A DNA stretch of 64,000 nt from the NCBI GenBank assembly GCA_024349765.1, contig AP026073.1:6696001-6760000 (forward strand). Reading direction: 5' to 3'. Position numbers and translations under genes: made by a program. This document shows positions 44,532 through 52,556 of this stretch, one piece after another. Every line of letters starts with the position of its first letter. Position 1 is the stretch's first letter. The DNA comes from Streptomyces nigrescens. Lineage in GTDB: Bacteria; Actinomycetota; Actinomycetes; Streptomycetales; Streptomycetaceae. The notes below the pieces were generated by a model, which was not told the origin of the DNA, did no database searches, and saw only the letters and a list, made by a program, of their open reading frames with translations.

Positions 44532-46211
44532 GTGGCTACCGAATCCGCGGAGCCGATCGACCGGGCCCGGGCCTGGCTGGCCGAGGACCCCGACCCGGAG
44601 ACCCGGGACGAGTTGGCCAAGCTGATCGCGGCCGAGGACACCGACGAGCTGGCGGCCCGGTTCGCCGGCACCCTGCAGTTCGGCACGGCCGGGCTGCGCG
44701 GGGAACTGGGCGCGGGCCCGATGCGGATGAACCGTTCGGTGGTCATCCGGGCCGCGGCCGGCCTCGCCGCGTACCTCCGGGCGAAGGGCGAGGGTTCCGG
44801 CCTGGTCGTGATCGGCTACGACGCGCGCCACAAGAGCGCCGACTTCGCGCGGGACACCGCGGCCGTCATGGTCGGCGCCGGCCTGCGCGCCGCGCTGCTG
44901 CCGCGCCCGCTGCCCACCCCCGTGCTGGCCTTCGCGATCCGGCACCTGGGCGCGGTGGCCGGCGTCGAGGTCACCGCCAGCCACAACCCGCCGCGCGACA
45001 ACGGCTACAAGGTGTACCTGGGCGACGGTTCGCAGATCGTGCCGCCGGCCGACGGCGAGATCGCCGCGGAGATCGCCGCGGTGCGCTCGCTGGCCGACGT
45101 ACCGCGGCCCGAGTCCGGCTGGGAGACCCTCGACGACGCGGTCCTGGACGCCTACCTGGCGCGTACGGACGCGGTGCTGACGCCCGGCTCGGCCCGGGAC
45201 CTCGATGTCGTCTACACGCCGATGCACGGCGTCGGCCGGGACGTGCTCGTCGCCGCCTTCGCCCGGGCCGGCTTCCCGGCCCCCGTCGTCGTCCAGGAGC
45301 AGGCCGAGCCGGACCCGGACTTCCCGACGGTCGCGTTCCCCAACCCGGAGGAGCCGGGCGCGATGGACCTCGCGTTCGCCACCGCCCGGGCGCGGGGCGC
45401 GGACGTGGACCTGGTCATCGCCAACGACCCGGACGCGGACCGCTGCGCCGTCGCCGTCCCGGCCCCCGGCACCCCCGAGGGCTGGCGGATGCTGCGCGGC
45501 GACGAGGTCGGCGCGCTGCTCGCCGCCCACCTCGTCAGCAAGCAGGCGGCCGGCACGTTCGCGACGACCATCGTCTCCTCGCAGCTGATGTCCCGTATCG
45601 CCGCCGCCTCCTCGCTCCCCTACGAGGAGACCCTGACCGGCTTCAAGTGGCTGGCCCGGGTGGACGGTCTGCGGTACGCCTACGAGGAGGCACTCGGCTA
45701 CTGCGTCGACCCGGAGGGCGTCCGCGACAAGGACGGCATCACCGCCGCCCTGCTGGTCACCGAGCTGGCCGCGGAGCTCAAGCGGGCCGGCCGGACGCTC
45801 GCCGACCTGCTGGACGACCTCGCGGTGGAGTTCGGGGTGCACGCGACCGACCAGCTGTCGGTGCGGGTCGAGGACCTGACGCTGATCGCCGACGCGATGC
45901 GCAGGCTCCGCGAGCAGCCGCCGGCCGCGCTGGCCGGTCTGGCGGTGACCCGGGCGGACGACCTGAACCAGGGCACCGAGGCCCTCCCGCCGACCGACGG
46001 GCTGCGCTACTACCTCTCCGGCTCCCCGGAGGGCGGTGTCGAGTCCGCCCGGGTCGTCGTGCGCCCGAGCGGCACCGAGCCCAAGCTGAAGTGCTACCTG
46101 GAGGTCGTCGCGCCGGTGTCCGGCCCGGAGGCGCTCGACGCGGCGCGTACGAAGGCGGCCGCCACCCTGGCCGCCATCAAGGAGGACGTGTCGGCGGCGG
46201 CCGGGGTCTGA
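44532..46211 (+). CDS. Alpha-D-phosphohexomutase family enzyme, probably phosphopentomutase in this context
   Basis: A 559-residue four-domain mutase. The sugar/first-domain loop is FGTAGLRGELGAGPMRMNR, the phosphoserine is in VEVTASHNPPRDNGYKVY, the metal loop is IANDPDADRCAV, the sugar-binding loop is LTGFKWLARV with EEALGYCV, and the phosphate loop is VVRPSGTEPKLKCYLE. Length and motifs fit the PGM2/phosphopentomutase branch. Being directly downstream of PNP and near deoC, it most likely converts ribose/deoxyribose 1-phosphate to 5-phosphate. GTG 44532 follows AGGAG. Confidence 0.9.
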   Translation: MATESAEPIDRARAWLAEDPDPETRDELAKLIAAEDTDELAARFAGTLQFGTAGLRGELGAGPMRMNRSVVIRAAAGLAAYLRAKGEGSGLVVIGYDARHKSADFARDTAAVMVGAGLRAALLPRPLPTPVLAFAIRHLGAVAGVEVTASHNPPRDNGYKVYLGDGSQIVPPADGEIAAEIAAVRSLADVPRPESGWETLDDAVLDAYLARTDAVLTPGSARDLDVVYTPMHGVGRDVLVAAFARAGFPAPVVVQEQAEPDPDFPTVAFPNPEEPGAMDLAFATARARGADVDLVIANDPDADRCAVAVPAPGTPEGWRMLRGDEVGALLAAHLVSKQAAGTFATTIVSSQLMSRIAAASSLPYEETLTGFKWLARVDGLRYAYEEALGYCVDPEGVRDKDGITAALLVTELAAELKRAGRTLADLLDDLAVEFGVHATDQLSVRVEDLTLIADAMRRLREQPPAALAGLAVTRADDLNQGTEALPPTDGLRYYLSGSPEGGVESARVVVRPSGTEPKLKCYLEVVAPVSGPEALDAARTKAAATLAAIKEDVSAAAGV

Positions 46212-46243
46212 CGGCCGCCGCGGCGGCCGGCCGACGGCTGATG

Positions 46244-46273
46244 AGGCCCCTCGCCCACAGCGGCGGGGGGCCT
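46244..46273. terminator. Hairpin terminator after the phosphomutase gene
   Basis: AGGCCCCTCGCC (46244-46255) pairs with GGCGGGGGGCCT (46262-46273), with one G-U type pair, around CACAGC. It separates the PNP-mutase operon from the convergent PH-domain gene. Confidence 0.7.
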
Positions 46274-46357
46274 TCCGCGTACGCGTCCCGTAGGCGCCCT
46301 CCGGGCGCGGGCCCGGCCCGTCCCCCGTCGCCCGGCGCGAGCCCCCGGCCCGGTCCG

Positions 46358-46984
46358 TCAGAGGGCGATCATCACGACCAGGCCGACCGCGCCCGCCACC
46401 AGGGGCGCGAGGATCGCGTACGACCAGCGGACCACCGGCTCGCCCTGGGCCTCCGCCCGGCCCGCGACGCGTTCCTTGATCTCGCGCAGTTCGTCGAGGG
46501 CCTGGTCGGCCATCGCGCGCGGTGCCGGTCCGGCGCCCGCGTCCCGGCCGAACCGGGGGCTGTCCGCGCCGGCGCCCCGCAGGGCCTGCTGGTTCGCCTT
46601 CTTGCGCTGCCGCAGGGAGACCGGGATGGCCCAGAGCTGGAATTTCCCGGCGGTGGTGAACACCTCCGTCGAGAACGACGCGCGCAGCTCCTCGACCGCG
46701 CCCCAGGGCAGCGTGATGGTGCGGAACGGATTGCGCACGGTCAGCCGCTCGTCGCCGGCCCGTACCAGCGGCCGCAGGGTGAAGGCGGCCACCAGCGGGA
46801 CACCGAGGAGCAGCGCGAACACCGCGGTCAGCTTGGCGTGCGGGGCGCCGCGCAGCAGGGCGTCGGCGCCGAGCCAGCCGCCGAGCAGCAGGAGCAGGAC
46901 GCCGCCGACGAGGGCCGCCGGCGAGCGGTAGCTGCGCTCGGCGTACTGCTGCGGTGGCGGGGTGGTCCGGTCCTGGCGCGTCAT
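46358..46984 (-). CDS. Bacterial PH-domain membrane protein
   Basis: A 208-residue protein. Two helices (SPAALVGGVLLLLLGGWLGA; LTAVFALLLGVPLVAAFTL) are followed by a bacterial pleckstrin-homology domain (LTVRNPFRTITLPWGAVEEL; AIPVSLRQRKKANQ), a helical linker and a C-terminal membrane helix (AILAPLVAGAVGLVVMIAL). Function unknown. It lies between the PNP and deoC operons on the opposite strand. Confidence 0.82.
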   Translation of the reverse strand: MTRQDRTTPPPQQYAERSYRSPAALVGGVLLLLLGGWLGADALLRGAPHAKLTAVFALLLGVPLVAAFTLRPLVRAGDERLTVRNPFRTITLPWGAVEELRASFSTEVFTTAGKFQLWAIPVSLRQRKKANQQALRGAGADSPRFGRDAGAGPAPRAMADQALDELREIKERVAGRAEAQGEPVVRWSYAILAPLVAGAVGLVVMIAL

Positions 46985-47074
46985 GCCGCCGATTCTGCCT
47001 GACCGTCCGGATGCCGGACATTGCGTTACGGCATCATTCAGGGCGGAGCGGCCGGAATGGCGGCATCCAGGGGG

Positions 47075-47104
47075 ATGACATTGCGCTACGCGCGTAGATA
47101 TGCT
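47075..47104 (+). promoter_or_regulatory. deoC promoter with embedded palindromic operator
   Basis: TGACAT (47076-47081) and TATGCT (47099-47104) are 17 bp apart, and between them CTACGCGCGTAG fills 47086-47097. The GTG at 47111 begins 6 nt after the -10, so the message should be leaderless. A dimer on the palindrome would block polymerase. Confidence 0.7.
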
Positions 47105-47110
47105 CCCCTC

Positions 47111-48112
47111 GTGACCATGCCCATCACTGTTCCCGCATACGGCAAGGAAGCCGCGGGGCGTCTGGCGTCAATGGCGGACGTGACCGCCGACGACGGTGCG
47201 CTGCGCCGCTTCCTCCACGGCCTCCCCGGCGTCGACGCGGTCGGCCTCGAGGCCCGCGCCGCCACCCTCGGCACCCGCTCGATCAAGACCACGGCGAAGG
47301 CGTACGCCATCGACCTCGCCCTCACGATGATCGACCTGACGACCCTCGAAGGCGCGGACACCCCGGGCAAGGTCCGGGCGCTGTGCGCCAAGGGCATCAA
47401 CCCGGACCCCACCGACCGCACCGCCCCCAAGGTCGCGGCGATCTGCGTCTACCCCGACATGGTCGCGACGGCCAAGGAGGCGCTCGGCGACTCCGGCATC
47501 CACGTCGCGTCCGTCGCCACCGCGTTCCCGGCCGGCCGCGCCGCGCTGCCGGTCAAGCTGGCCGACACCCGGGACGCGGTCGCGGCCGGCGCCGACGAGA
47601 TCGACATGGTGATCGACCGGGGCGCCTTCCTCTCCGGCCGCTACATGCAGGTCTTCGAGGAGATCAAGGCCGTCAAGGAGGCCTGCGCCCGGCCCGACGG
47701 GACCGCCGCCCACCTGAAGGTCATCTTCGAGACCGGCGAGCTCCAGACGTACGACAACGTCCGCCGGGTCTCCTGGCTGTCGATGCTGGCCGGCGCCGAC
47801 TTCATCAAGACCTCCACCGGCAAGGTGGCCGTGAACGCCACCCCGCCCGTCACGCTGCTGATGCTGGAGGCGGTGCGCGACTTCCACGCCGCCACCGGCG
47901 TGCAGGTCGGCGTGAAGCCGGCCGGCGGGATCCGCACCACCAAGGACGCGATCAAGTACCTGGTGATGGTCAACGAGACGCTCGGCGAGCCCTGGCTGAC
48001 CCCCGACTGGTTCCGCTTCGGCGCCTCCAGCCTCCTGAACGACCTGCTGATGCAGCGCCAGAAGCTCAGCACCGGCCGCTACTCCGGCCCCGACTACGTC
48101 ACGGTGGACTGA
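47111..48112 (+). CDS. deoC: Deoxyribose-phosphate aldolase
   Basis: A 333-residue class I aldolase of the longer, eukaryote-like DeoC branch. KAYAIDLALTMIDLTTLEGA opens the barrel, VAAICVYPDMVATAKEAL is strand two, EIDMVIDRGAFLSGRY carries the catalytic Asp, and the Schiff-base lysine is Lys233 in GADFIKTSTGKVAVNATPPV. VGVKPAGGIRTTKDAI follows with the second lysine. It cleaves deoxyribose 5-phosphate to acetaldehyde and glyceraldehyde 3-phosphate. ATG 47117 is an alternative start. Two aldehyde dehydrogenase genes follow in the same operon. Confidence 0.95.
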   Translation: MTMPITVPAYGKEAAGRLASMADVTADDGALRRFLHGLPGVDAVGLEARAATLGTRSIKTTAKAYAIDLALTMIDLTTLEGADTPGKVRALCAKGINPDPTDRTAPKVAAICVYPDMVATAKEALGDSGIHVASVATAFPAGRAALPVKLADTRDAVAAGADEIDMVIDRGAFLSGRYMQVFEEIKAVKEACARPDGTAAHLKVIFETGELQTYDNVRRVSWLSMLAGADFIKTSTGKVAVNATPPVTLLMLEAVRDFHAATGVQVGVKPAGGIRTTKDAIKYLVMVNETLGEPWLTPDWFRFGASSLLNDLLMQRQKLSTGRYSGPDYVTVD

Positions 48113-48119
48113 GGCACCC

Positions 48120-49574
48120 ATGACCTTCGATTACGCACCCGCACCCGAGTCCCGCTCGGTCGTCGACATCGCGCCGTCCTACGGACTGTTCATCGACGGC
48201 GAGTTCGCCCCGGCCGCCGACGGCAAGGTCTTCAAGACCGTCTCCCCGTCGTCCGAGGAGGTCCTCTCCGAGGTCGCCCAGGCGACCTCGGACGACGTCG
48301 ACCGGGCCGTGAAGGCCGCCCGCAAGGCGTTCGAGAAGTGGTCGGCGCTGCCGGGCGCCGAGCGCGCCAAGTACCTGTTCCGGATCGCCCGGATCATCCA
48401 GGAGCGCTCGCGCGAGCTGGCCGTCCTGGAGTCGCTGGACAACGGCAAGCCGATCCGCGAGTCCCGCGACGCCGACCTGCCGCTGGTCGCCGCGCACTTC
48501 TTCTACTACGCGGGCTGGGCCGACAAGCTCGACCACGCCGGCTACGGCCCGAACCCCCGCCCCCTGGGCGTCGCGGGCCAGGTCATCCCGTGGAACTTCC
48601 CGCTGCTGATGCTGGCGTGGAAGATCGCCCCGGCGCTGGCGACCGGCAACACGGTCGTGCTGAAGCCGGCCGAGACCACCCCGCTGTCCGCCCTGTTCTT
48701 CGCGGACGTCTGCCGCCAGGCGGGCCTGCCCAAGGGCGTCGTCAACATCCTCACGGGAGACGGCTCGACGGGCGCGGCGCTGGTGGCCCACCCCGACGTC
48801 AACAAGGTCGCCTTCACCGGCTCCACCGAGGTCGGCAAGGCCATCGCCCGTACGGTCGCCGGCACGGACAAGAAGCTCACCCTCGAACTGGGCGGCAAGG
48901 CGGCGAACATCGTCTTCGACGACGCCCCCATCGACCAGGCCGTCGAGGGCATCGTCAACGGCATCTTCTTCAACCAGGGCCACGTCTGCTGCGCCGGCTC
49001 CCGCCTCCTGGTGCAGGAGTCGGTCCAGGACGAGCTGCTGGACGCGCTCAAGCGGCGGATGCAGACCCTGCGGGTGGGCGACCCACTGGACAAGAACACC
49101 GACGTCGGCGCGATCAACTCCGCCGAGCAGCTGGCCCGGATCACCGAGCTGGCCGACGCGGGCGAGGCCGAGGGCGCCGAACGCTGGGCCCCGGCCTGTG
49201 AACTCCCCTCCTCCGGCTACTGGTTCGCGCCGACACTCTTCACCGGCGTCACCCAGGCCCACCGGATCGCCCGGGAGGAGATCTTCGGCCCGGTGCTGTC
49301 CGTGCTGACCTTCCGCACCCCGGCCGAGGCCGTGGAGAAGGCCAACAACACCCCGTACGGCCTCTCCGCGGGCATCTGGACGGAGAAGGGCTCGCGCATC
49401 CTGTGGATGGCGAACAAGCTCCGTGCCGGTGTCATCTGGTCCAACACGTTCAACAAGTTCGACCCGGCCTCGCCGTTCGGCGGCTACAAGGAGTCGGGCT
49501 TCGGCCGCGAGGGCGGCCGGCACGGTCTGGAGGCGTACCTCGCCCCGTCGAACCCGAAGGGTGAGCGCCGATGA
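48120..49574 (+). CDS. Aldehyde dehydrogenase
   Basis: A 484-residue NAD(P)-dependent ALDH starting 7 bp after deoC. The cofactor motif is FTGSTEVGKAIA, the general-base glutamate is in LTLELGGKAANIVFDDA, and the nucleophile is Cys290 in FFNQGHVCCAGSR. PWNFPLLMLAWKIAPALATG is the family Asn motif, and the end of the fold is GGYKESGFGREGGRHGLEAY. Coupling to DeoC strongly suggests it oxidises the acetaldehyde released by that enzyme to acetate. The next gene overlaps its stop by 4 nt. Confidence 0.93.
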   Translation: MTFDYAPAPESRSVVDIAPSYGLFIDGEFAPAADGKVFKTVSPSSEEVLSEVAQATSDDVDRAVKAARKAFEKWSALPGAERAKYLFRIARIIQERSRELAVLESLDNGKPIRESRDADLPLVAAHFFYYAGWADKLDHAGYGPNPRPLGVAGQVIPWNFPLLMLAWKIAPALATGNTVVLKPAETTPLSALFFADVCRQAGLPKGVVNILTGDGSTGAALVAHPDVNKVAFTGSTEVGKAIARTVAGTDKKLTLELGGKAANIVFDDAPIDQAVEGIVNGIFFNQGHVCCAGSRLLVQESVQDELLDALKRRMQTLRVGDPLDKNTDVGAINSAEQLARITELADAGEAEGAERWAPACELPSSGYWFAPTLFTGVTQAHRIAREEIFGPVLSVLTFRTPAEAVEKANNTPYGLSAGIWTEKGSRILWMANKLRAGVIWSNTFNKFDPASPFGGYKESGFGREGGRHGLEAYLAPSNPKGERR

Positions 49575-50440
49575 GCACCGTTGATGCAAGGCTCAGTGTC
49601 TTCAAGACCTACAAGCTGTACGTCGGGGGCAAGTTCCCCCGGTCCGAGAGCGGGCGGGTGTACGAGGTGACCGACGGTAAGGGCAACTGGCTCGCCAACG
49701 CGCCGCTGTCCTCCCGCAAGGACGCGCGGGACGCGGTGGTCGCCGCCCGCAAGGCGTTCGGCGGCTGGTCGGGCGCCACGGCGTACAACCGCGGGCAGAT
49801 CCTCTACCGCGTCGCCGAGATGCTGGAGGGCCGCCGCGACCAGTTCATCGCCGAGGTCGCCGACGCCGAGGGCCGCTCGAAGTCCAAGGCCACCGCCCAG
49901 GTGGACGCGGCGATCGACCGCTGGGTCTGGTACGCGGGCTGGTCCGACAAGGTCGCCCAGATCGCCGGCGGCGCCAACCCCGTCGCGGGCCCGTACTTCA
50001 ACCTCTCCGCGCCCGAGCCGACCGGTGTGGTCGCGGCCCTGGCCCCGCAGGAGTCGTCGTTCCTGGGCCTGGTCTCGGTGATCGCGCCGGCCGTCGTCAC
50101 CGGCAACACCGTCGTGGTGGTCGCCTCGGAGAACTCCCCGCTGCCGGCCCTGTCGCTGGGCGAGGTGCTGGCCACGTCCGACCTGCCGGGCGGTGTGGTC
50201 AACGTCCTCTCGGGCCGTACGGCGGAGATCGCCGCGCCGCTCGCCGCCCACCAGGACGTCAGCGCGCTCGATCTCGCGGGTGCGGACGCCGGACTGGCCA
50301 AGGAGCTGGAGACCGCGGCGGCCGACAACCTCAAGCGGGTGCTGCGCCCGCGCGCGGAGGACTGGAGCGCCGACCCGGGCACGGACCGGCTGCTGGCCTT
50401 CCTGGAGACGAAGACGGTCTGGCACCCGATGGGTGTCTGA
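49571..50440 (+). CDS. Half-length aldehyde dehydrogenase homolog without the catalytic domain
   Basis: A 289-residue protein with only the N-terminal, cofactor-side half of an ALDH: KLYVGGKFPRSESGRVYEVT, ARDAVVAARKAFGGWSGATA, EVADAEGRSKSKATAQVDAA, VVALAPQESSFLGLVSVIAP and VVTGNTVVVVASE. It stops before the glutamate and cysteine motifs and ends with RLLAFLETKTVWHPMGV. ATG 49571 overlaps the previous stop (ATGA), so it is co-translated with the full-length enzyme. The frame is intact and ends in a compact C-terminal tail, so it looks selected rather than decayed. A structural or regulatory partner role is inferred. Confidence 0.85.
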   Translation: MSTVDARLSVFKTYKLYVGGKFPRSESGRVYEVTDGKGNWLANAPLSSRKDARDAVVAARKAFGGWSGATAYNRGQILYRVAEMLEGRRDQFIAEVADAEGRSKSKATAQVDAAIDRWVWYAGWSDKVAQIAGGANPVAGPYFNLSAPEPTGVVAALAPQESSFLGLVSVIAPAVVTGNTVVVVASENSPLPALSLGEVLATSDLPGGVVNVLSGRTAEIAAPLAAHQDVSALDLAGADAGLAKELETAAADNLKRVLRPRAEDWSADPGTDRLLAFLETKTVWHPMGV

Positions 50441-50460
50441 TCCGGCGCGTCCACGACGCA

Positions 50461-50496
50461 CGACCGCCCCGGGTGCCGCGGCACCCGGGGCGGTCG
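50461..50496. terminator. Perfect 36-bp palindrome, convergent terminator
   Basis: CGACCGCCCCGGGTGCCG is followed at once by its exact reverse complement. It closes the deoC operon and the minus-strand secreted-protein gene. Confidence 0.8.
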
Positions 50497-50525
50497 GCTG
50501 TCCAGCGGGGGACGGGAGTTCGCGG

Positions 50526-50972
50526 TCAGCCGGGCAGGATCCGTTCGACCTTGTTGACCAGCGGGACGTCGCGGATCGCCGCGCCGCGCGAGAGGCTGCC
50601 GGTCACGAGGGTGGTGCTGAGCGGCTTGAAGTCGGCGACCTGGGTGCCGACGGCGTTGGCGAGCGGGTCGACCGGGGTGTTGGCCAGCGGGTCCACCTGG
50701 ATGTTCTTCAGCGGCCCGACGCCGCCGGCCGCGGAGTTCAGCAGCGCGCCGGTCAGCGCGGAGGCGGTGGCGCCGGTGTCGGTGCTGTGCCGATCGGGAC
50801 CGGGCCGGCCGGGGCCGTGGTCCGGGCCGTGGTGCGGGGCCGACGCGGGGGCCGCGCCCGCCGTCGCCGCACCGCCCCCCGCGAGCGCGGCGCCGGCCGC
50901 GGAGACCACCAGCCCGGCGCGCAGCAGGGTGCGCGGGACGCGGCTGGGCTTGGGACGTGCGTGGGAGGGCAT
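50526..50972 (-). CDS. Small secreted protein of unknown function
   Basis: A 148-residue protein. The basic N-terminus RPKPSRVPRTLLRAG precedes a signal helix (LVVSAAGAALAGGGAATAGA) with likely cleavage after AGAAPA. The mature part has a His/Gly/Pro stretch and then a short domain with repeated VDPLANTPVDPLANAVG and a C-terminal RDVPLVNKVERILPG. ATG 50972 is chosen because the signal peptide follows it. It resembles the short secreted protein at 58200 in style but not closely in sequence. Confidence 0.72.
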   Translation of the reverse strand: MPSHARPKPSRVPRTLLRAGLVVSAAGAALAGGGAATAGAAPASAPHHGPDHGPGRPGPDRHSTDTGATASALTGALLNSAAGGVGPLKNIQVDPLANTPVDPLANAVGTQVADFKPLSTTLVTGSLSRGAAIRDVPLVNKVERILPG

Positions 50973-51140
50973 CTGCCACCTGCCTGTGGTTCGGAAGCGT
51001 CGGAATGCGTCGGAAGCGTGCGGCGTTCCAGGGGCATCGGGTAATCGTCTGACCGCGTAGCGTAGTTGAGCCGCGGGTGGGCGGGCCACCTCGCGCGCCA
51101 GGGGTAGCCCACACGGCGCAATGCGGGACAATGGCTGTCC

Positions 51141-51833
51141 GTGACCACCGACTCCGCCACCCGGCCGCCCTCCCCCGAGCCCTCGACCCCCGTCGAACCG
51201 GGAGGTGCCCGCACCCGCGTCGTCCTGCTGACCGGCCCGTCCGGCACCGGCAAGACCTCACTGGCCGCCCACAGCGGTCTGCCCGTCCTGCGTCTCGACG
51301 ACTTCTACAAGGAGGCGACGGACCCCACGCTGCCCCAACTGCCGGACGGCGGCGGCGCGGACTGGGACTCGCCGCTCTCCTGGGACGCCGGCGCCGCCGT
51401 CGCGGCGATCGAGGCGCTGTGCCGTACGGGACGGACGGACGTCCCGGTGTACGACATCTCCCTCAGCGCCCGGGTCGGTGCCGCCGAACTCGATCTCCGG
51501 GGTGCCCCGCTGTTCATCGCCGAGGGCATCTTCGCCGCCGATGTGATCGCGGCGTGCCGGGCGGCGGGCCTGCTGGCCGATGCGCTGTGTCTGCGCGGGC
51601 ATCCGGTCACCACCTTCCGCCGCCGGCTGCAACGGGACCTGCGCGAGGCCCGCAAACCGGTCCCGTACCTGATCCGCCGGGGGCTGCGGCTGCTGCGCGC
51701 CGAGCGGTCGGTGGTGGCCCGCCACACGGCGCTGGGCGCCCACCCGTGCGCCGGGCCGGAGGCGCTGACCCGTATTTCCGCCGCGGGTACGGCCCGTGCC
51801 ACGGATGCGGGACGGGCGGCCGTAGGCTCCTGA
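51141..51833 (+). CDS. Uridine kinase-like P-loop protein
   Basis: A 230-residue kinase. The Walker A motif is LLTGPSGTGKTSLAAH (about residues 30-43); LPVLRLDDFYKEATD is the uridine-kinase/phosphoribulokinase aspartate loop, VPVYDISLSAR the nucleoside-side loop, and LFIAEGIFAADVI the Walker-B-like strand; FRRRLQRDLREARKP is the lid. It probably phosphorylates uridine or another nucleoside, in keeping with the surrounding salvage genes. A -10-like GACAAT lies 8 nt before GTG 51141. The first about 25 residues are disordered. Confidence 0.82.
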   Translation: MTTDSATRPPSPEPSTPVEPGGARTRVVLLTGPSGTGKTSLAAHSGLPVLRLDDFYKEATDPTLPQLPDGGGADWDSPLSWDAGAAVAAIEALCRTGRTDVPVYDISLSARVGAAELDLRGAPLFIAEGIFAADVIAACRAAGLLADALCLRGHPVTTFRRRLQRDLREARKPVPYLIRRGLRLLRAERSVVARHTALGAHPCAGPEALTRISAAGTARATDAGRAAVGS

Positions 51834-51883
51834 CCACCGGCCGGGCACGTCGGGTGTCCCGGCAACTCAGGGAGGACGTACCG

Positions 51884-52360
51884 ATGCCGAGGGAGCACCA
51901 CTACCGCACGACGGTCACCTGGACCGGCAACAACGGCACGGGGACCAGCAACTACCGGGCGTACGGGCGGGACCACGAGGTGAGCGCCGAGGGCCTGCCG
52001 CCGCTGCCGGGCACCGCGGACCCGGCGTTCCGCGGGACGGCCGACCGCTGGAACCCCGAGCAGCTGCTGCTCGCCTCCCTGGCGCAGTGCCACATGCTGT
52101 CGTATCTGGCGCTGTGCGCGCTGGCCGGTGTGGTGGTGACCGGGTACACGGACGACGCGGCCGGCACGATGGCGGAGGACGGCAAGGGCGGCGGCGCGTT
52201 CAGCGAGGTGGTGCTACGGCCGCGCGTCGAGGTGGCGTCGGCGGACGACCTCGAACGGGCCCGGGCGCTGCACGGCGACGCCCACGAGAAGTGCTTCATC
52301 GCCAACTCGGTCAACTTCCCGGTCCACCACGAGCCGGTGGTGACGGTGCGGGGCGCCTAG
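51884..52360 (+). CDS. OsmC-family peroxidase-like protein
   Basis: A 158-residue OsmC/Ohr-fold protein. The two redox cysteines are in LLLASLAQCHMLSYLALCAL (about residue 70) and DAHEKCFIANSVNFPV (about residue 138). The N-terminal strand block is YRTTVTWTGNNGTGTSNYRA. Such proteins reduce organic hydroperoxides using dihydrolipoamide or small thiols. An AGGGAGGA site precedes the ATG. It follows the uridine-kinase-like gene by 50 bp and may be co-transcribed. Confidence 0.9.
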   Translation: MPREHHYRTTVTWTGNNGTGTSNYRAYGRDHEVSAEGLPPLPGTADPAFRGTADRWNPEQLLLASLAQCHMLSYLALCALAGVVVTGYTDDAAGTMAEDGKGGGAFSEVVLRPRVEVASADDLERARALHGDAHEKCFIANSVNFPVHHEPVVTVRGA

Positions 52361-52386
52361 CCGCGCGCGGGCGGCGGACGCACGGA

Positions 52387-52425
52387 AGCGGGCTCGGGCA
52401 GACCCCCCGGCCGCCCGAACCCGCT
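52387..52425. terminator. Convergent hairpin between osmC and sigQ
   Basis: AGCGGGCTCGGGC (52387-52399) pairs with GCCCGAACCCGCT (52413-52425) with one mismatch. Confidence 0.6.
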
Positions 52426-52556
52426 CATTCCCCCGTACTTCCCCCGTATCCCCGATCCCCCTCGGGCCTTTCCCCCTCGGACGCCCACCTTCAGGCGCCC
52501 CTCGGGTGTTTCCCCCGGTGGCGCGGCCCGTTCCCCCGTCGGGCCGCGCCGTTCCT

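Noticed and set aside
51041-51070. Possible fourth nucleoside operator near the uridine-kinase-like gene
   Set aside because: The sequence CGCGTAGCGTAG is a direct, not inverted, arrangement and does not match the palindrome.
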